25,499 nucleotides of DNA from Cyclobacteriaceae bacterium (GCA_009885605.1 VFKK01000246.1:1-25499), one strand, 5' to 3'. Positions 15,374-23,274 are shown, numbered from the stretch's first letter. Notes: generated from the sequence alone by a model not told the origin. Numbers and translations are program-made.

Positions 15374-16794
15374 TTACCTTCTATAAACCTGAGCAATAAA
15401 CTTACTCCGTATGCAGTTCCGGATTTGGTTTTTGCGAATTCGCTGTCTCCAAAAGCAACCCCTGCAATATCCAGGTGGGCCCACTCGGGATGCTCGTGAA
15501 TAAATACTTCCAAAAACTTCGCAGCCGTAATCGCGCCTGCGAAAGGTTTGCCATGGTAGTTTTTGATGTCTGCTACTTCACTGTCCATTTCTGAGCGATA
15601 GCTTTCCCACATCGGAAGAGCCCATGATTTTTCTCCAACTGACATTCCTGCCTTTTGTAATGCCTCAGATAATGAATCCTTGTTAGAAAACAGCGCTGCA
15701 CATTCGTATCCAAAGGTGCCAATACTGCTTCCGGTCAATGTTGCCAAATCGATGATCTGATCAGCCTTGTAGTTTTTTACCAGATAAGAAAGTCCGTCAG
15801 CTAAGATCAGTCTGCCTTCCGCATCTGTATCAATCACTTCGATGCTGAGTCCTGCATGACTTCCTATTACTTCACTTGGTAAATAGGCGTCCTTATCAAT
15901 TGCATTTTCGACAGCCGGTACGATGGAGGTTAGATTGATGGGAAGATTAAGTTCGGCGATCAGTTTGGTGGTGGCCAAAACTGCCGCTGCACCTCCCATA
16001 TCAGACTTCATGTGGACCATTCCTTGAGTTTTAACATTCAATCCTCCCGTATCGAAAGTCACTCCTTTGCCTACAAGTCCCAAATGATACCTTGCCTTGG
16101 GATGTCGGTACTCCAGGATGATGAACTGGGGGGTTTTAGCACTTCCTCTTCCAACAGCTAAAAAAGCCTCAAGGCCTTCAGATTTAGCTTTTTTTGGGTC
16201 AAAAACAGTAACATGAAATCCTGATTTTTTACCGGTTTTTTTTGCCCAATCGGCCAGATATTCCGGAGTTATTTCATTTGGGGGAAGATCAACTAATTCG
16301 AAAGCATCAGTTTTTGCTTCAGCTATTTTCTCGGCTCTCTCGGCAATTTCCTTGGCGCTTTTAAAAGTGGAAATCACTTCAACTTTCAGCTTCGAAAAAT
16401 CAGTCTTCTTATCCTTTTCCTTTTTGAAAAAACCCAAAGAATATGCTCCTAGCTGAAATCCCGCCAAGGCAGGCTCTAATAAATCCTCTGGAAAACTGAG
16501 TGGAAAATCGAGAACCACTACTTTTTCAACCAATGCCGCGTTTTTTGACAAAACTCTTCTGTAGGCATTTTCAACGTTTTTATATTCCGGATTTTCTCCC
16601 AAACCGATCAAAAGAATTAAGTGATCTCCATTGGAAAATGCATAAGACGTATCCTTTTTCGCGGAAAAAAGTAATTCTGAAAGATTGTTTTCTCCGAGCT
16701 TTTCAAGCAAAACGGCTTTCTTGTCTTTTTCTAAAACTGGGATTACCCGAAGCGCTTTTTCGGATATTGACTTGGGATTGACTTTGAATTGCAT
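15367..16794 (-). CDS. pepA: Leucyl aminopeptidase (M17 family)
   Basis: A two-zinc cytosolic exopeptidase that removes N-terminal residues from peptides, 475 residues. The metal ligands match the M17 pattern: Lys243 and Asp248 in VGKGVTFDTGG, Asp265 in KSDMGGAA, and Asp324 and Glu326 in DTDAEGRLILADGLSY. The catalytic Lys255 (GGLNVKTQGM) and Arg328 are also present. The usual NTDAEGR starts with Asp (DTDAEGR), a common variant. The N-terminal domain (1 to about 160) is divergent and Lys-rich, as usual for this family. It is the third gene of a likely aceK-esterase-pepA transcript (18-bp and 78-bp gaps). Role: peptide turnover; some homologues also bind DNA, but nothing here indicates it. The symbol is for the family, not a proven orthologue of the E. 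coli gene. Confidence 0.93.
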   Translation of the reverse strand: MQFKVNPKSISEKALRVIPVLEKDKKAVLLEKLGENNLSELLFSAKKDTSYAFSNGDHLILLIGLGENPEYKNVENAYRRVLSKNAALVEKVVVLDFPLSFPEDLLEPALAGFQLGAYSLGFFKKEKDKKTDFSKLKVEVISTFKSAKEIAERAEKIAEAKTDAFELVDLPPNEITPEYLADWAKKTGKKSGFHVTVFDPKKAKSEGLEAFLAVGRGSAKTPQFIILEYRHPKARYHLGLVGKGVTFDTGGLNVKTQGMVHMKSDMGGAAAVLATTKLIAELNLPINLTSIVPAVENAIDKDAYLPSEVIGSHAGLSIEVIDTDAEGRLILADGLSYLVKNYKADQIIDLATLTGSSIGTFGYECAALFSNKDSLSEALQKAGMSVGEKSWALPMWESYRSEMDSEVADIKNYHGKPFAGAITAAKFLEVFIHEHPEWAHLDIAGVAFGDSEFAKTKSGTAYGVSLLLRFIEGNI

Positions 16795-16812
16795 AAAATT
16801 TCGTTTTAGAAT

Positions 16813-17937
16813 TTACTCAGCTTTATCACTGAAAAACAACCATTCGATCGCTTTTGGAAACTCATCGCTCCAATAAGTTTCGTTGTGTTTGCCTTCTGCA
16901 TTAATGCTTAATTTAACTTTCATTTTCCCTTTAAGGCTTTCTCTTTTCATTAACCGGTCGCGAAGTTTGGTGACATGATTGACCATTGTCTTGCTTTCAT
17001 CACCTCCCGCATAGAGGTAAAGGCGAGTTTCCAAGGGTTCAAAAAAGTCAAAAAAACCAAGCTTTATTTTAGGAATTACCCAAAGTGAAGGAGAGAATAC
17101 CATCAACTTTCCAAAAATTTCAGGGTACATAAGACCTGAGAATATACTCACTAATCCTCCCATAGAGCTTCCTCCGATTCCTGTATTTCCCCGATCGGTT
17201 TTAGCACGATAGGTTATGTCCACAAATGGTTTGAGAGTTTCAGTGATGAATCGGATGTATTTTTTACCGTGCCCAGCTCCAAGAAGGGTCTGGCCCACAT
17301 TATATTCCTGTAGCCGCTCGGATTCTGCGTGTTCGATGGCAATGATGATGATTTTTCCAATGCCGTAATCTGACATTACAGCCAGCTTTTTATCAATCTG
17401 CCAGTTTCCATATTCAGCGTTTTCGTTGAAAAGATTCTGAGCATCCTGGAGGTAGAGAACCGGATAAGTCTCTGTGCTCGTATCGTAGTCGTGGGGCAGG
17501 AGCGCCCATATTTTCCGGGTTTTATTGAGCTGAGGAATCTCAAATTCTTCAGATATCAGGTGAATTTTGGGGAGTTGGCTGGGCCTGTATGGCAGCCAGT
17601 TTTTTCTCCATTTAGCGACCTTTTCTATTTTGAAGGACTTCTCGTCGTTCCAGTGTCTGTTTGGAGTGCGGTGACCGTCCCGATCTATTTCAACTTCTGA
17701 CCAATCGCCCTTTGTGAATTTGTAAATGAGTTCTTGTTCAAACTCTGACCCTTCCGGAAATTCATACTCATACTTGCCCTGAGCAATTTTCTGCATCCGA
17801 AACTTGAAATCTTGCGTCGCCCAGTTATTGAAATTCCCCGCAAGGTAAACGGGGCGATCATCGTCCTCTGGCGTTTGGAGAATGATTTTCTTGGTTCGCG
17901 TAGGAATTTTTATATTTTGTTTGATCTCAGACTGCAT
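16813..17937 (-). CDS. Esterase family protein with N-terminal glycogen-binding-like (E-set/CBM) domain
   Basis: An alpha/beta hydrolase of 374 residues in the EsterD / enterobactin-esterase-like group. Residues about 18-105 form an immunoglobulin-like E-set domain resembling CBM20/CBM48 (VYLAGNFNNWATQDFKF and YKFTKGDWSEVEIDRDGHR). The hydrolase domain runs from about 130 to the end. The nucleophile is Ser258 in GIGGSSMGGLVS (GxSxG); the likely acid is Asp313 in YLYAGGDESK and the base His351 in EGKHNETYWSDEFP. No signal peptide or transmembrane segment is visible (N-terminus MQSEIKQNIKIPTRTKK), so the enzyme is probably cytosolic, whereas many relatives are secreted. The natural ester is unknown; candidates include carbohydrate or siderophore esters. 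It lies 18 bp before pepA and 78 bp after aceK. Confidence 0.88.
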   Translation of the reverse strand: MQSEIKQNIKIPTRTKKIILQTPEDDDRPVYLAGNFNNWATQDFKFRMQKIAQGKYEYEFPEGSEFEQELIYKFTKGDWSEVEIDRDGHRTPNRHWNDEKSFKIEKVAKWRKNWLPYRPSQLPKIHLISEEFEIPQLNKTRKIWALLPHDYDTSTETYPVLYLQDAQNLFNENAEYGNWQIDKKLAVMSDYGIGKIIIIAIEHAESERLQEYNVGQTLLGAGHGKKYIRFITETLKPFVDITYRAKTDRGNTGIGGSSMGGLVSIFSGLMYPEIFGKLMVFSPSLWVIPKIKLGFFDFFEPLETRLYLYAGGDESKTMVNHVTKLRDRLMKRESLKGKMKVKLSINAEGKHNETYWSDEFPKAIEWLFFSDKAE

Positions 17938-18015
17938 GGAAAGGGCGATGGGTATTTGACCCGGGATTGCAAAAATACGCTTTGACTTGTTAAGAATGAA
18001 GCAACTTCGATTAAC

Positions 18016-19743
18016 TCAGATGATTTGTCCGGGTCGGAATCGTATTTCTTCGGGATAAGGAAATGCATGGATCAGCTCTCCTTTTCTGATTTTCTCCTGG
18101 ATTTCCTGCCAGTGTTTTGGGTCAAACAGTTCGGTGTGATATGCTAGAAAATGGTCCTTCAGATCACTTCTGCCTATCATCCATCGTTTGAAATCTTCCG
18201 GGAACACATCGTTTTTGGCGATGAGGTACCAAGGCTCGGGAGCGTATATTTGTTCATAAGTTTCAGCTTTAGGCTTTGCCCGGAAATTCATGTCTGTCAG
18301 AAATTCGATTTCATCGTAATCATAGAAAATCACCCGCTTTTGCCTCGTTACCCCAAAGTTTTTGGTCATCATATCTCCGGGGAAGATATTTGCCTTGCCC
18401 AGCTGAAGGATGGCTCTTCCATAATCTTCGGATACGCTCAAGCCATGTTCTGTTGTGCAAGTTTCAAGAAATATATTGAGAGGAATCATTTTCCTCTCCG
18501 TGTATAGATGTTTAATAATCAGATGTGTATCGGTGAATTCTAGAAGTGAATTTGCTGTATTTCGCAGCTCCTTCAGAAGATCAGGATTGATCCGGTTTTT
18601 TGGAATGCGGAAATACTCGAACTCATGAGTATCGGCCATTCTTCCCACCCGATCGTGAAGGGACACTAGCTTGTATTTTCCCCGTACTTCCAGACGAGTC
18701 ATTTCTTTTGGTGGCTCAAAATGATCTTTGATCAACTTGATCACGATATTGAAAGATGGCAGAGTAAATACCGTCATGACCATGCCTTTGATCCCGGGAG
18801 CGATGATGAACTCGTCTTTGCTTTGATCCAGATGGTGTAAAAAATCCCTGTAAAAAATCGTTTTTCCATGCTTATTGAAGCCGATCGCGTTATAGATTTC
18901 ATGGATTTTTTTCTGAGGAATGACTGAACTCAGAAAGCTAACAATTTCAGAAGGTATCTCAGCCTCGACCATAAAATAGGACCGGGTAAAGCTGAACATC
19001 CCGCTCATTAAATTTGGATCAAAAATTAGAGTGTCTACAAAAACCCCCTCCACTCCATGCATCATCGGAATCACGAAAGGCATCCATTTATGCCCGAGAT
19101 AGGTTCTGCCGATCAGATAGGCGGCTTTATTTCGGTAAAAAACTGATTTCAGTATTTGGGTAGTCGTTTCGGGAGCAATCTTATAACGGGAAAGGATCAC
19201 TTTTTTGACGGTTTCGACCAGGAATTTAACATCCTGCTCTTTGTTCATAAAGGGAGCACCAAAATCATAATCTTCCAGGATCTGTCTGATGATTCTGTTC
19301 AGTCCCATAGAGGCAGGATAGGAGTGAAACAGATGCTCGTTATTCTGGATTTTACAGGAGTTGTAGCTCTCCATCACAAACATCAATTCCTCGTCGACGG
19401 ATAAACCTGGAAAAGTCTTTCTGATCACGGAATTGAAAAATGTCTCCGCTAATTCGAGGTCAGTTCTCTCAGTAATCAACTCCGAATATTCCACTTTTAT
19501 CCTTTTCCAAATCTCCCGATCCGAATTCTTTTCATTCAGGATTTCTATGCAGTTTTTTGCCAAAGGAAAAAGCAGGTCCTTATATAGTCGGAGCCTTTGA
19601 CGATGGTTTACCTGGATGGCTTGCCAGTTCCTTTGGCGAAAATAGGCGGGTGTCAAACGGGTGTATGTATTGAAAAGCTCCCTGTAGGTAAGAAATCCGT
19701 GCAGAATTTTGGAGGCAATTGTAAAACTGAGTGATTCATGCAT
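18016..19743 (-). CDS. aceK: Isocitrate dehydrogenase kinase/phosphatase
   Basis: A bifunctional enzyme that phosphorylates isocitrate dehydrogenase (switching it off, so carbon enters the glyoxylate bypass) and reverses the modification. At 575 residues it is collinear with E. coli AceK (578). The N-terminal regulatory part matches in pattern (ASKILHGFLTYRELFNTY, RNWQAIQVNHRQRLRLY). The ATP loop is APGIKGMVMTVFTLPS (315-330), followed by Lys336 in VIKLIKD. The block HDRVGRMADTHEFEYFRIP (363-381) is intact. The catalytic loop GDMMTKNFGVTR holds Asp457 and Asn462, and FYDYDE holds Asp475. These fall at the same numbers I recall for E. coli Asp457, Asp475 and Lys336, so the enzyme looks fully active. 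aceA and aceB are not adjacent, unlike the enterobacterial aceBAK operon. AceK is best known from Proteobacteria. Confidence 0.95.
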   Translation of the reverse strand: MHESLSFTIASKILHGFLTYRELFNTYTRLTPAYFRQRNWQAIQVNHRQRLRLYKDLLFPLAKNCIEILNEKNSDREIWKRIKVEYSELITERTDLELAETFFNSVIRKTFPGLSVDEELMFVMESYNSCKIQNNEHLFHSYPASMGLNRIIRQILEDYDFGAPFMNKEQDVKFLVETVKKVILSRYKIAPETTTQILKSVFYRNKAAYLIGRTYLGHKWMPFVIPMMHGVEGVFVDTLIFDPNLMSGMFSFTRSYFMVEAEIPSEIVSFLSSVIPQKKIHEIYNAIGFNKHGKTIFYRDFLHHLDQSKDEFIIAPGIKGMVMTVFTLPSFNIVIKLIKDHFEPPKEMTRLEVRGKYKLVSLHDRVGRMADTHEFEYFRIPKNRINPDLLKELRNTANSLLEFTDTHLIIKHLYTERKMIPLNIFLETCTTEHGLSVSEDYGRAILQLGKANIFPGDMMTKNFGVTRQKRVIFYDYDEIEFLTDMNFRAKPKAETYEQIYAPEPWYLIAKNDVFPEDFKRWMIGRSDLKDHFLAYHTELFDPKHWQEIQEKIRKGELIHAFPYPEEIRFRPGQII

Positions 19744-19763
19744 TGAATAGGATCAAAGTCGGG

Positions 19764-19843
19764 GTAAAATCAGGTAAAAATCGGGGAATTAAAAATATTT
19801 CGAACGGCCACTTTTTTGATTTCCCTGATTTTTAAGGTTTTAC
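19764..19843. repeat. Interrupted long dyad upstream of aceK
   Basis: AAAAATCGGGGAA (19776-19788) pairs with TTCCCTGATTTTT (19821-19833) over 13 bp with one G-U. An outer GTAAAA (19764-19769) pairs with TTTTAC (19838-19843) after an internal loop. The enclosed loop is 32 nt. It starts 20 bp before the aceK ATG, so it would sit in an aceK leader if the promoter is further upstream. Confidence 0.5.
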
Positions 19844-19894
19844 GCAGAAGAATCATTGGGAAATAAAATTTTGAAAATCTTTCGCAATCGATTG

Positions 19895-19926
19895 TTTGGA
19901 GGATAGGAAAACATTTTCTAATTTTC
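19895..19926 (+). promoter_or_regulatory. Candidate Bacteroidota promoter, plus strand
   Basis: TTTG (19895-19898), 20-bp spacer and TAATTTTC (19919-19926, one mismatch to TAnnTTTG) resemble the Bacteroidota -33/-7 consensus. A second candidate, TTG (19942-19944) and TAGGTTTG (19965-19972, exact TAnnTTTG), lies closer to the terminator. The motifs are short, so chance matches are likely. Confidence 0.3.
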
Positions 19927-19980
19927 GAAGGTATTCATGAATTGAATATCTACAATAGGTTTAATAGGTTTGAGAGCTAG

Positions 19981-20019
19981 AAAAGGTTGGGGTAATACTC
20001 CAACCTTTTTTGTTTTTTT
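19981..20019 (+). terminator. Strong orphan terminator on the plus strand
   Basis: AAAAGGTTGGGGT (19981-19993), loop AAT, ACTCCAACCTTTT (19997-20009 region) form an approximately 13-bp stem with one G-T pair, followed by TTTTTTGTTTTTTT to 20019. The minus-strand side has no T-tract, so it acts on plus transcripts. No plus-strand gene lies upstream before aceK; it precedes the lipoprotein start by 41 bp. Confidence 0.75.
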
Positions 20020-20060
20020 AGCATCAACGCTTAGCTTAACGTTCCCAAATTTAAATTCCA

Positions 20061-20741
20061 ATGAGGATTTCGCTCTCCAGGTTGTTAATGCTCTTTATTA
20101 TGCCTTTTGGCGTGATGACTTTTATTTCTTGTGAAAGCTCGGAATCAAAAAAGGAAAATGAAGAAGTGGTGTCAACTTCCGAGGAAGAAATGACCAAATA
20201 CATCGATCAGCTGGATTTGGCTTTGGCACAAAACTCATCCTGGTTCTCCCATTGGTCAGTTAAAGTTGGAGCTTTTGAGGGTTCTGATTTTACCCTCGTT
20301 TTGACTGACTCAATAGATCCGATGGAAATGCCTGAGAAAAATCCGATCCTGATCGATGATCCGCTTTTCCCTTACCAGCTTCTTCACCCGTCCGGCAACG
20401 GAACCATGGATCTCTATTCGTATAAGGTGGAGGTTTCCGAAAATATCGACAAACCTTTTCTAAATCCCGACTCAGAAGTAATCTGGTATCGCAAAGACGG
20501 GATGAAAGAACGCTTACTTTTTATGGGGCCTTCGGGAATGTTCGAAGAGGGGGTGTGGCTGAATGAAAAGGAATTTTTGGTCTTGGGATATTTTCAGGAT
20601 GATTTTGGATTCAGACCAATGGCTTGGTTGATTGATGTTGAAAATCATTTATTGAGGCAATTCCGATTGGAGAAAACTACTCCTGAATACGACTCTGAAT
20701 CCTACATCAACCAAAAAATCAAACTGGTAGATCTAAGTTAA
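20061..20741 (+). CDS. Lipoprotein of unknown function
   Basis: A 226-residue exported protein. The first 24 residues (MRISLSRLLMLFIMPFGVMT then FISC) form a type II signal with Cys24 as the likely lipidated residue, followed by an acidic Ser/Glu-rich linker (ESSESKKENEEVVSTSEEE) typical of surface or outer-membrane lipoproteins of this phylum. The mature domain (about 45-226) is beta-rich, with alternating patterns such as FSHWSVKVGAFEGSDFTLVL (split at residue 75) and NPILIDDPLFPYQLLHPSGNG, and ends with a repeated strand-turn segment (WLNEKEFLVLGYFQDDFGF). No enzyme motif is visible. The Nudix gene starts one base after its stop, so they form an operon. I do not recognise the family. Confidence 0.85.
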   Translation: MRISLSRLLMLFIMPFGVMTFISCESSESKKENEEVVSTSEEEMTKYIDQLDLALAQNSSWFSHWSVKVGAFEGSDFTLVLTDSIDPMEMPEKNPILIDDPLFPYQLLHPSGNGTMDLYSYKVEVSENIDKPFLNPDSEVIWYRKDGMKERLLFMGPSGMFEEGVWLNEKEFLVLGYFQDDFGFRPMAWLIDVENHLLRQFRLEKTTPEYDSESYINQKIKLVDLS

Positions 20742-20742
20742 A

Positions 20743-21381
20743 ATGGATTTCAAAGAGGTTTTGGGATTTCTGGAGAGGGGGATTCAACTTCCATTGCCTG
20801 GTAAGGACGCTCATTTGCAGATGTCGCCTAATCCGGTGGATTTGAGAAGATTTGATTCTAAAATTCCGCTTGATCACAGGAAAGGCTCTGTTTTGATTTT
20901 GGTTTACCCGGAAAATGGAAAAGCTTATTTCCCTTTGATCAAGAGACCTGAATATCCAGGCATTCACAGCGGCCAGATTGCTTTTCCGGGTGGAAAAATG
21001 GAACCAGGTGATAAGGACGAAGTTCAAACTGCATTAAGAGAAGCCTCAGAAGAAGTTGGGATCTATCCTGAAAATGTTCGAATAATTGGTCGAATGAGCG
21101 ATTTATTCATTCCAGCCAGCAACTTTTTAGTAAGTCCGGTTTTAGGATTTTCTGAGTCTCGGCCTGATTTTGTGCCCGAAGAGCGGGAAGTCTCCCGAAT
21201 CATCCCAACTGCTCTAAGTGGTCTTTTTCATCCGGAGCTGAGAAAGCGAAAAGTATTGGAATTCAGCGATGACTTCCGCTTGGATACGCCATATTTCGAG
21301 GTGGATCAGGAGATGGTTTGGGGTGCAACAGCGATGATTTTGAGCGAACTCATCCAGCTTTTGGAAAATGGGAAGCAGTAA
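20743..21381 (+). CDS. Nudix hydrolase, CoA pyrophosphatase-like
   Basis: A 212-residue cytosolic Nudix enzyme that probably cleaves CoA or acyl-CoA derivatives to phosphopantetheine and 3',5'-ADP. The CoA-specific upstream motif (LIKRPEYPGIHSGQIAFPGG, 65-84) directly precedes the Nudix box, GGKMEPGDKDEVQTALREAS followed by EEVGI (83-107), with REASEEVGI at 99-107. The spacing from Gly84 to Arg99 is the same as I recall for E. coli NudL (one residue longer than the canonical GX5EX7REUXEEXGU box). SDLFIPASNFLVSPVLGF (about 119-136) is a further family block. An N-terminal helical region (1-45) is divergent. It is translationally close to the lipoprotein gene and 58 bp upstream of DUF819; whether these cooperate is not evident. 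Confidence 0.9.
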   Translation: MDFKEVLGFLERGIQLPLPGKDAHLQMSPNPVDLRRFDSKIPLDHRKGSVLILVYPENGKAYFPLIKRPEYPGIHSGQIAFPGGKMEPGDKDEVQTALREASEEVGIYPENVRIIGRMSDLFIPASNFLVSPVLGFSESRPDFVPEEREVSRIIPTALSGLFHPELRKRKVLEFSDDFRLDTPYFEVDQEMVWGATAMILSELIQLLENGKQ

Positions 21382-21439
21382 ATTTTAGCCTTTCTGACCT
21401 TTTGTTGGTATTGTTGTAACTGGTTTTACCCTTTAAATT

Positions 21440-22693
21440 ATGGAAGAAAATACTCCACTGATTACCAACGATGCAGTAGTTTTTGGCTTGTTGATGACTA
21501 CGCTGGCGTTGGTTTTTGCAACGGCTTCGAGTGACAAACCCTTCTGGAAGAAATTCTATTCAGTAGTTCCTACTGTCCTTCTCTGTTATTTTATTCCTGC
21601 GTTGTTCAATTCCTTTGGATGGATTTCAGGTGAATCTTCCGGATTATATAAGGTTGCCAGCAGATATTTACTTCCAGCCTCCCTTGTTCTTTTTACCATC
21701 AGCATTGACCTGAAGGCAATTTTGAAATTGGGTCCTAAGGCTCTTACCATGTTCTTGGCAGGTACAGTCGGGGTCATGTTTGGTGGCCCGTTAGCCTTAT
21801 TCACAGTGGGAATGATTAAACCGGAGTTACTTGGTGGAAGCGGTCCCGATGAAGTTTGGCGTGGACTCTCTACCATTGCCGGTTCCTGGATCGGTGGAGG
21901 TGCCAATCAGACTGCTATGTTGGAAGTTTTTGGAGCTAGTTCCACTTTGTTTGCTCAGATGATTGCAGTGGACGTGTTGGTTGCAAACCTTTGGATGGCG
22001 TTTTTGCTGTATTGGGCTGCAAAACCTGAAAGAATAGATCGCTTTTTTAAAGCTGATACCAAGGCTATTTATGAGTTGAGAGACAAGATGACCCTTGTGC
22101 GTGAAAGTACTATCAAAATTCCTACTCTTACAGACATCCTGATCATTCTCGGGATTGGGTTTGGGGTTACCGGGTTTTCCCACTGGATTGCTGATATTTT
22201 AGCTCCATTTTTTGGAACTAACTATCCTCAACTCAAGCAGTATTCACTCGATTCAGTTTTCTTTTGGATCGTAGTTATTGCCACGACAGCTGGCTTGTTG
22301 CTTTCATTTACCAAGGCCAGAAAGCTTGAAGGTGCAGGTGCCTCTAAAATTGGCAGCGTATTATTGTATGTTTTGGTGGCGACTATCGGAATGCAAATGG
22401 ACTTGATGGCTGTTTTTGATAATCCTGTTTTATTTTTAATCGGGATTCTTTGGATGTTTTTTCACATTCTCATTATGTCTATCGTTGCTTATGTGATCAA
22501 AGCACCATTTTTTTACGTTGCAGTAGGATCACAAGCCAATATAGGAGGAGCAGCTTCTGCTCCGATTGTTGCATCCGCTTTTGATCCTTCTCTTGCTCCA
22601 GTGGGAGTTTTATTGGCTGTGTTGGGATATGCAATTGGTACGTATGGAGGATACCTTTCAGGTTTGATGATGCAGGCTATTTCCGGAGGATGA
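21440..22693 (+). CDS. DUF819 family integral membrane protein
   Basis: A 417-residue inner-membrane protein with about 11 hydrophobic helices, of the DUF819 (YjcL-like) family, whose transported substrate is unknown. The family-type conserved loop SWIGGGANQTAMLEVFGAS (about 154-172) and the mirrored GSQANIGGAASAPIVASAF (about 356-374) suggest two inverted half-repeats like those of ion-coupled transporters, each with a Gly-rich re-entrant loop. RYLLPASLVLFTISIDLKAI (about 75-94) is another family block. The stop overlaps the following ferredoxin-like gene by 4 bp (ATGA). A functional link to that gene is possible but unproven. Confidence 0.88.
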   Translation: MEENTPLITNDAVVFGLLMTTLALVFATASSDKPFWKKFYSVVPTVLLCYFIPALFNSFGWISGESSGLYKVASRYLLPASLVLFTISIDLKAILKLGPKALTMFLAGTVGVMFGGPLALFTVGMIKPELLGGSGPDEVWRGLSTIAGSWIGGGANQTAMLEVFGASSTLFAQMIAVDVLVANLWMAFLLYWAAKPERIDRFFKADTKAIYELRDKMTLVRESTIKIPTLTDILIILGIGFGVTGFSHWIADILAPFFGTNYPQLKQYSLDSVFFWIVVIATTAGLLLSFTKARKLEGAGASKIGSVLLYVLVATIGMQMDLMAVFDNPVLFLIGILWMFFHILIMSIVAYVIKAPFFYVAVGSQANIGGAASAPIVASAFDPSLAPVGVLLAVLGYAIGTYGGYLSGLMMQAISGG

Positions 22694-22935
22694 TGAAACA
22701 TAATCGCGAACTCATATTTATTTGCACAGGTTCGGATTGTAAAAAATCCGGAGGGAAATCTATACTCAAAGAACTCAAATCAGAATGTAAAGAAGGACCT
22801 CTGAAAGGAAATCTGAAATTGATTAAAACCAAATGCCTCGATATGTGCAAATCTGCCCCGGTTGTTATCATCGGAGATCACTTTTGCAAAAAGGCTACTT
22901 CAGAAAAAGTATTGGAGAAAATAAAAAAGTCCTGA
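22690..22935 (+). CDS. Thioredoxin-like [2Fe-2S] ferredoxin domain protein
   Basis: An 81-residue small electron carrier or iron-sulfur protein. The four cysteines fit the thioredoxin-like [2Fe-2S] fold: CTGSDC (C-x4-C, 12-17) and KCLDMC (C-x3-C, about 48-52), as in the NuoE/shethna type. The preceding strand ELIFICTG and the Gly-rich SGGKSILKELK are also typical. Two possible starts overlap the DUF819 stop: ATG 22690 (ATGA overlap, chosen) and ATG 22693. The sequence GGAGG lies immediately before them, but translation is probably coupled anyway. Its stop codon lies in the stem of the shared terminator. Partner reductase unknown. Confidence 0.88.
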   Translation: MMKHNRELIFICTGSDCKKSGGKSILKELKSECKEGPLKGNLKLIKTKCLDMCKSAPVVIIGDHFCKKATSEKVLEKIKKS

Positions 22936-22952
22936 TCGTTCAGGACTTTTTT
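22923..22952. terminator. Bidirectional terminator between convergent genes
   Basis: GTCCTGA (22929-22935) and TCAGGAC (22940-22946) form a 7-bp stem with loop TCGT, flanked by A6 (22923-22928) and T6 (22947-22952), so it can end transcription on either strand. The ferredoxin stop TGA (22933-22935) is inside the left arm, and the YbjQ gene ends at 22954. Confidence 0.85.
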
Positions 22953-22953
22953 A

Positions 22954-23274
22954 TTAAATCTTGGTTGTTTTTACAGCCGTTCCGCATGCTGTTACCATCA
23001 GCATTCCTTCTCGAATAGTCTCATAATCCAGGTCAATCCCAATAATTGCATTTGCTCCGAATGCCTTGGCTTGCCCTTCCATCTCAGCCATCGCAATAGA
23101 CTTAGCTTCCCGAAGAACTTGTTCATAGGAGGAGGATCTTCCTCCAACGATGTCAGTAATGCTTGCGAAAAAATCTTTAAAAACGTTTGCTCCGATAATT
23201 GTTTCTCCGGAGACAATCCCCAGATACTGATCAATTTGGTAGCCATCCAGCGTGTTGGTTGTTGTTATTATCAT
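22954..23274 (-). CDS. YbjQ / UPF0145 family protein
   Basis: A 106-residue protein of the YbjQ family (UPF0145, annotated as heavy-metal-binding), a small cytosolic homo-oligomer of uncertain function. The family motifs are all present: TTNTLDGYQIDQYLGIVSGE (about 5-24), NVFKDFFASITDIVGGRSSS (about 30-49), YEQVLREAK and GANAIIGIDLDYE (about 73-85). The C-terminal segment MLMVTACGTAV ends with the typical ACGTAV. There is no hydrophobic anchor. It converges with the ferredoxin-like gene over the shared terminator. The upstream gap to the PAS gene (239 bp) holds no clear gene, and the two are divergent. Confidence 0.95.
   Translation of the reverse strand: MIITTTNTLDGYQIDQYLGIVSGETIIGANVFKDFFASITDIVGGRSSSYEQVLREAKSIAMAEMEGQAKAFGANAIIGIDLDYETIREGMLMVTACGTAVKTTKI

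Larger units (their letters stand above)
19744..20060. other. 317-bp divergent spacer with dyad, orphan terminator and possible small RNA
   Basis: Between aceK (minus) and the lipoprotein gene (plus) no open frame has coding character. The spacer holds an imperfect long dyad (19764-19843), a perfect tandem duplication of AATAGGTTT (19954-19971), candidate Bacteroidota promoters on plus, and a strong plus-strand terminator (19981-20019) with no gene before it. Confidence 0.6.

Noticed and set aside
19954..19971. Tandem AATAGGTTT duplication as a satellite repeat
   Set aside because: Only two units; may be chance or part of the promoter-like sequence.
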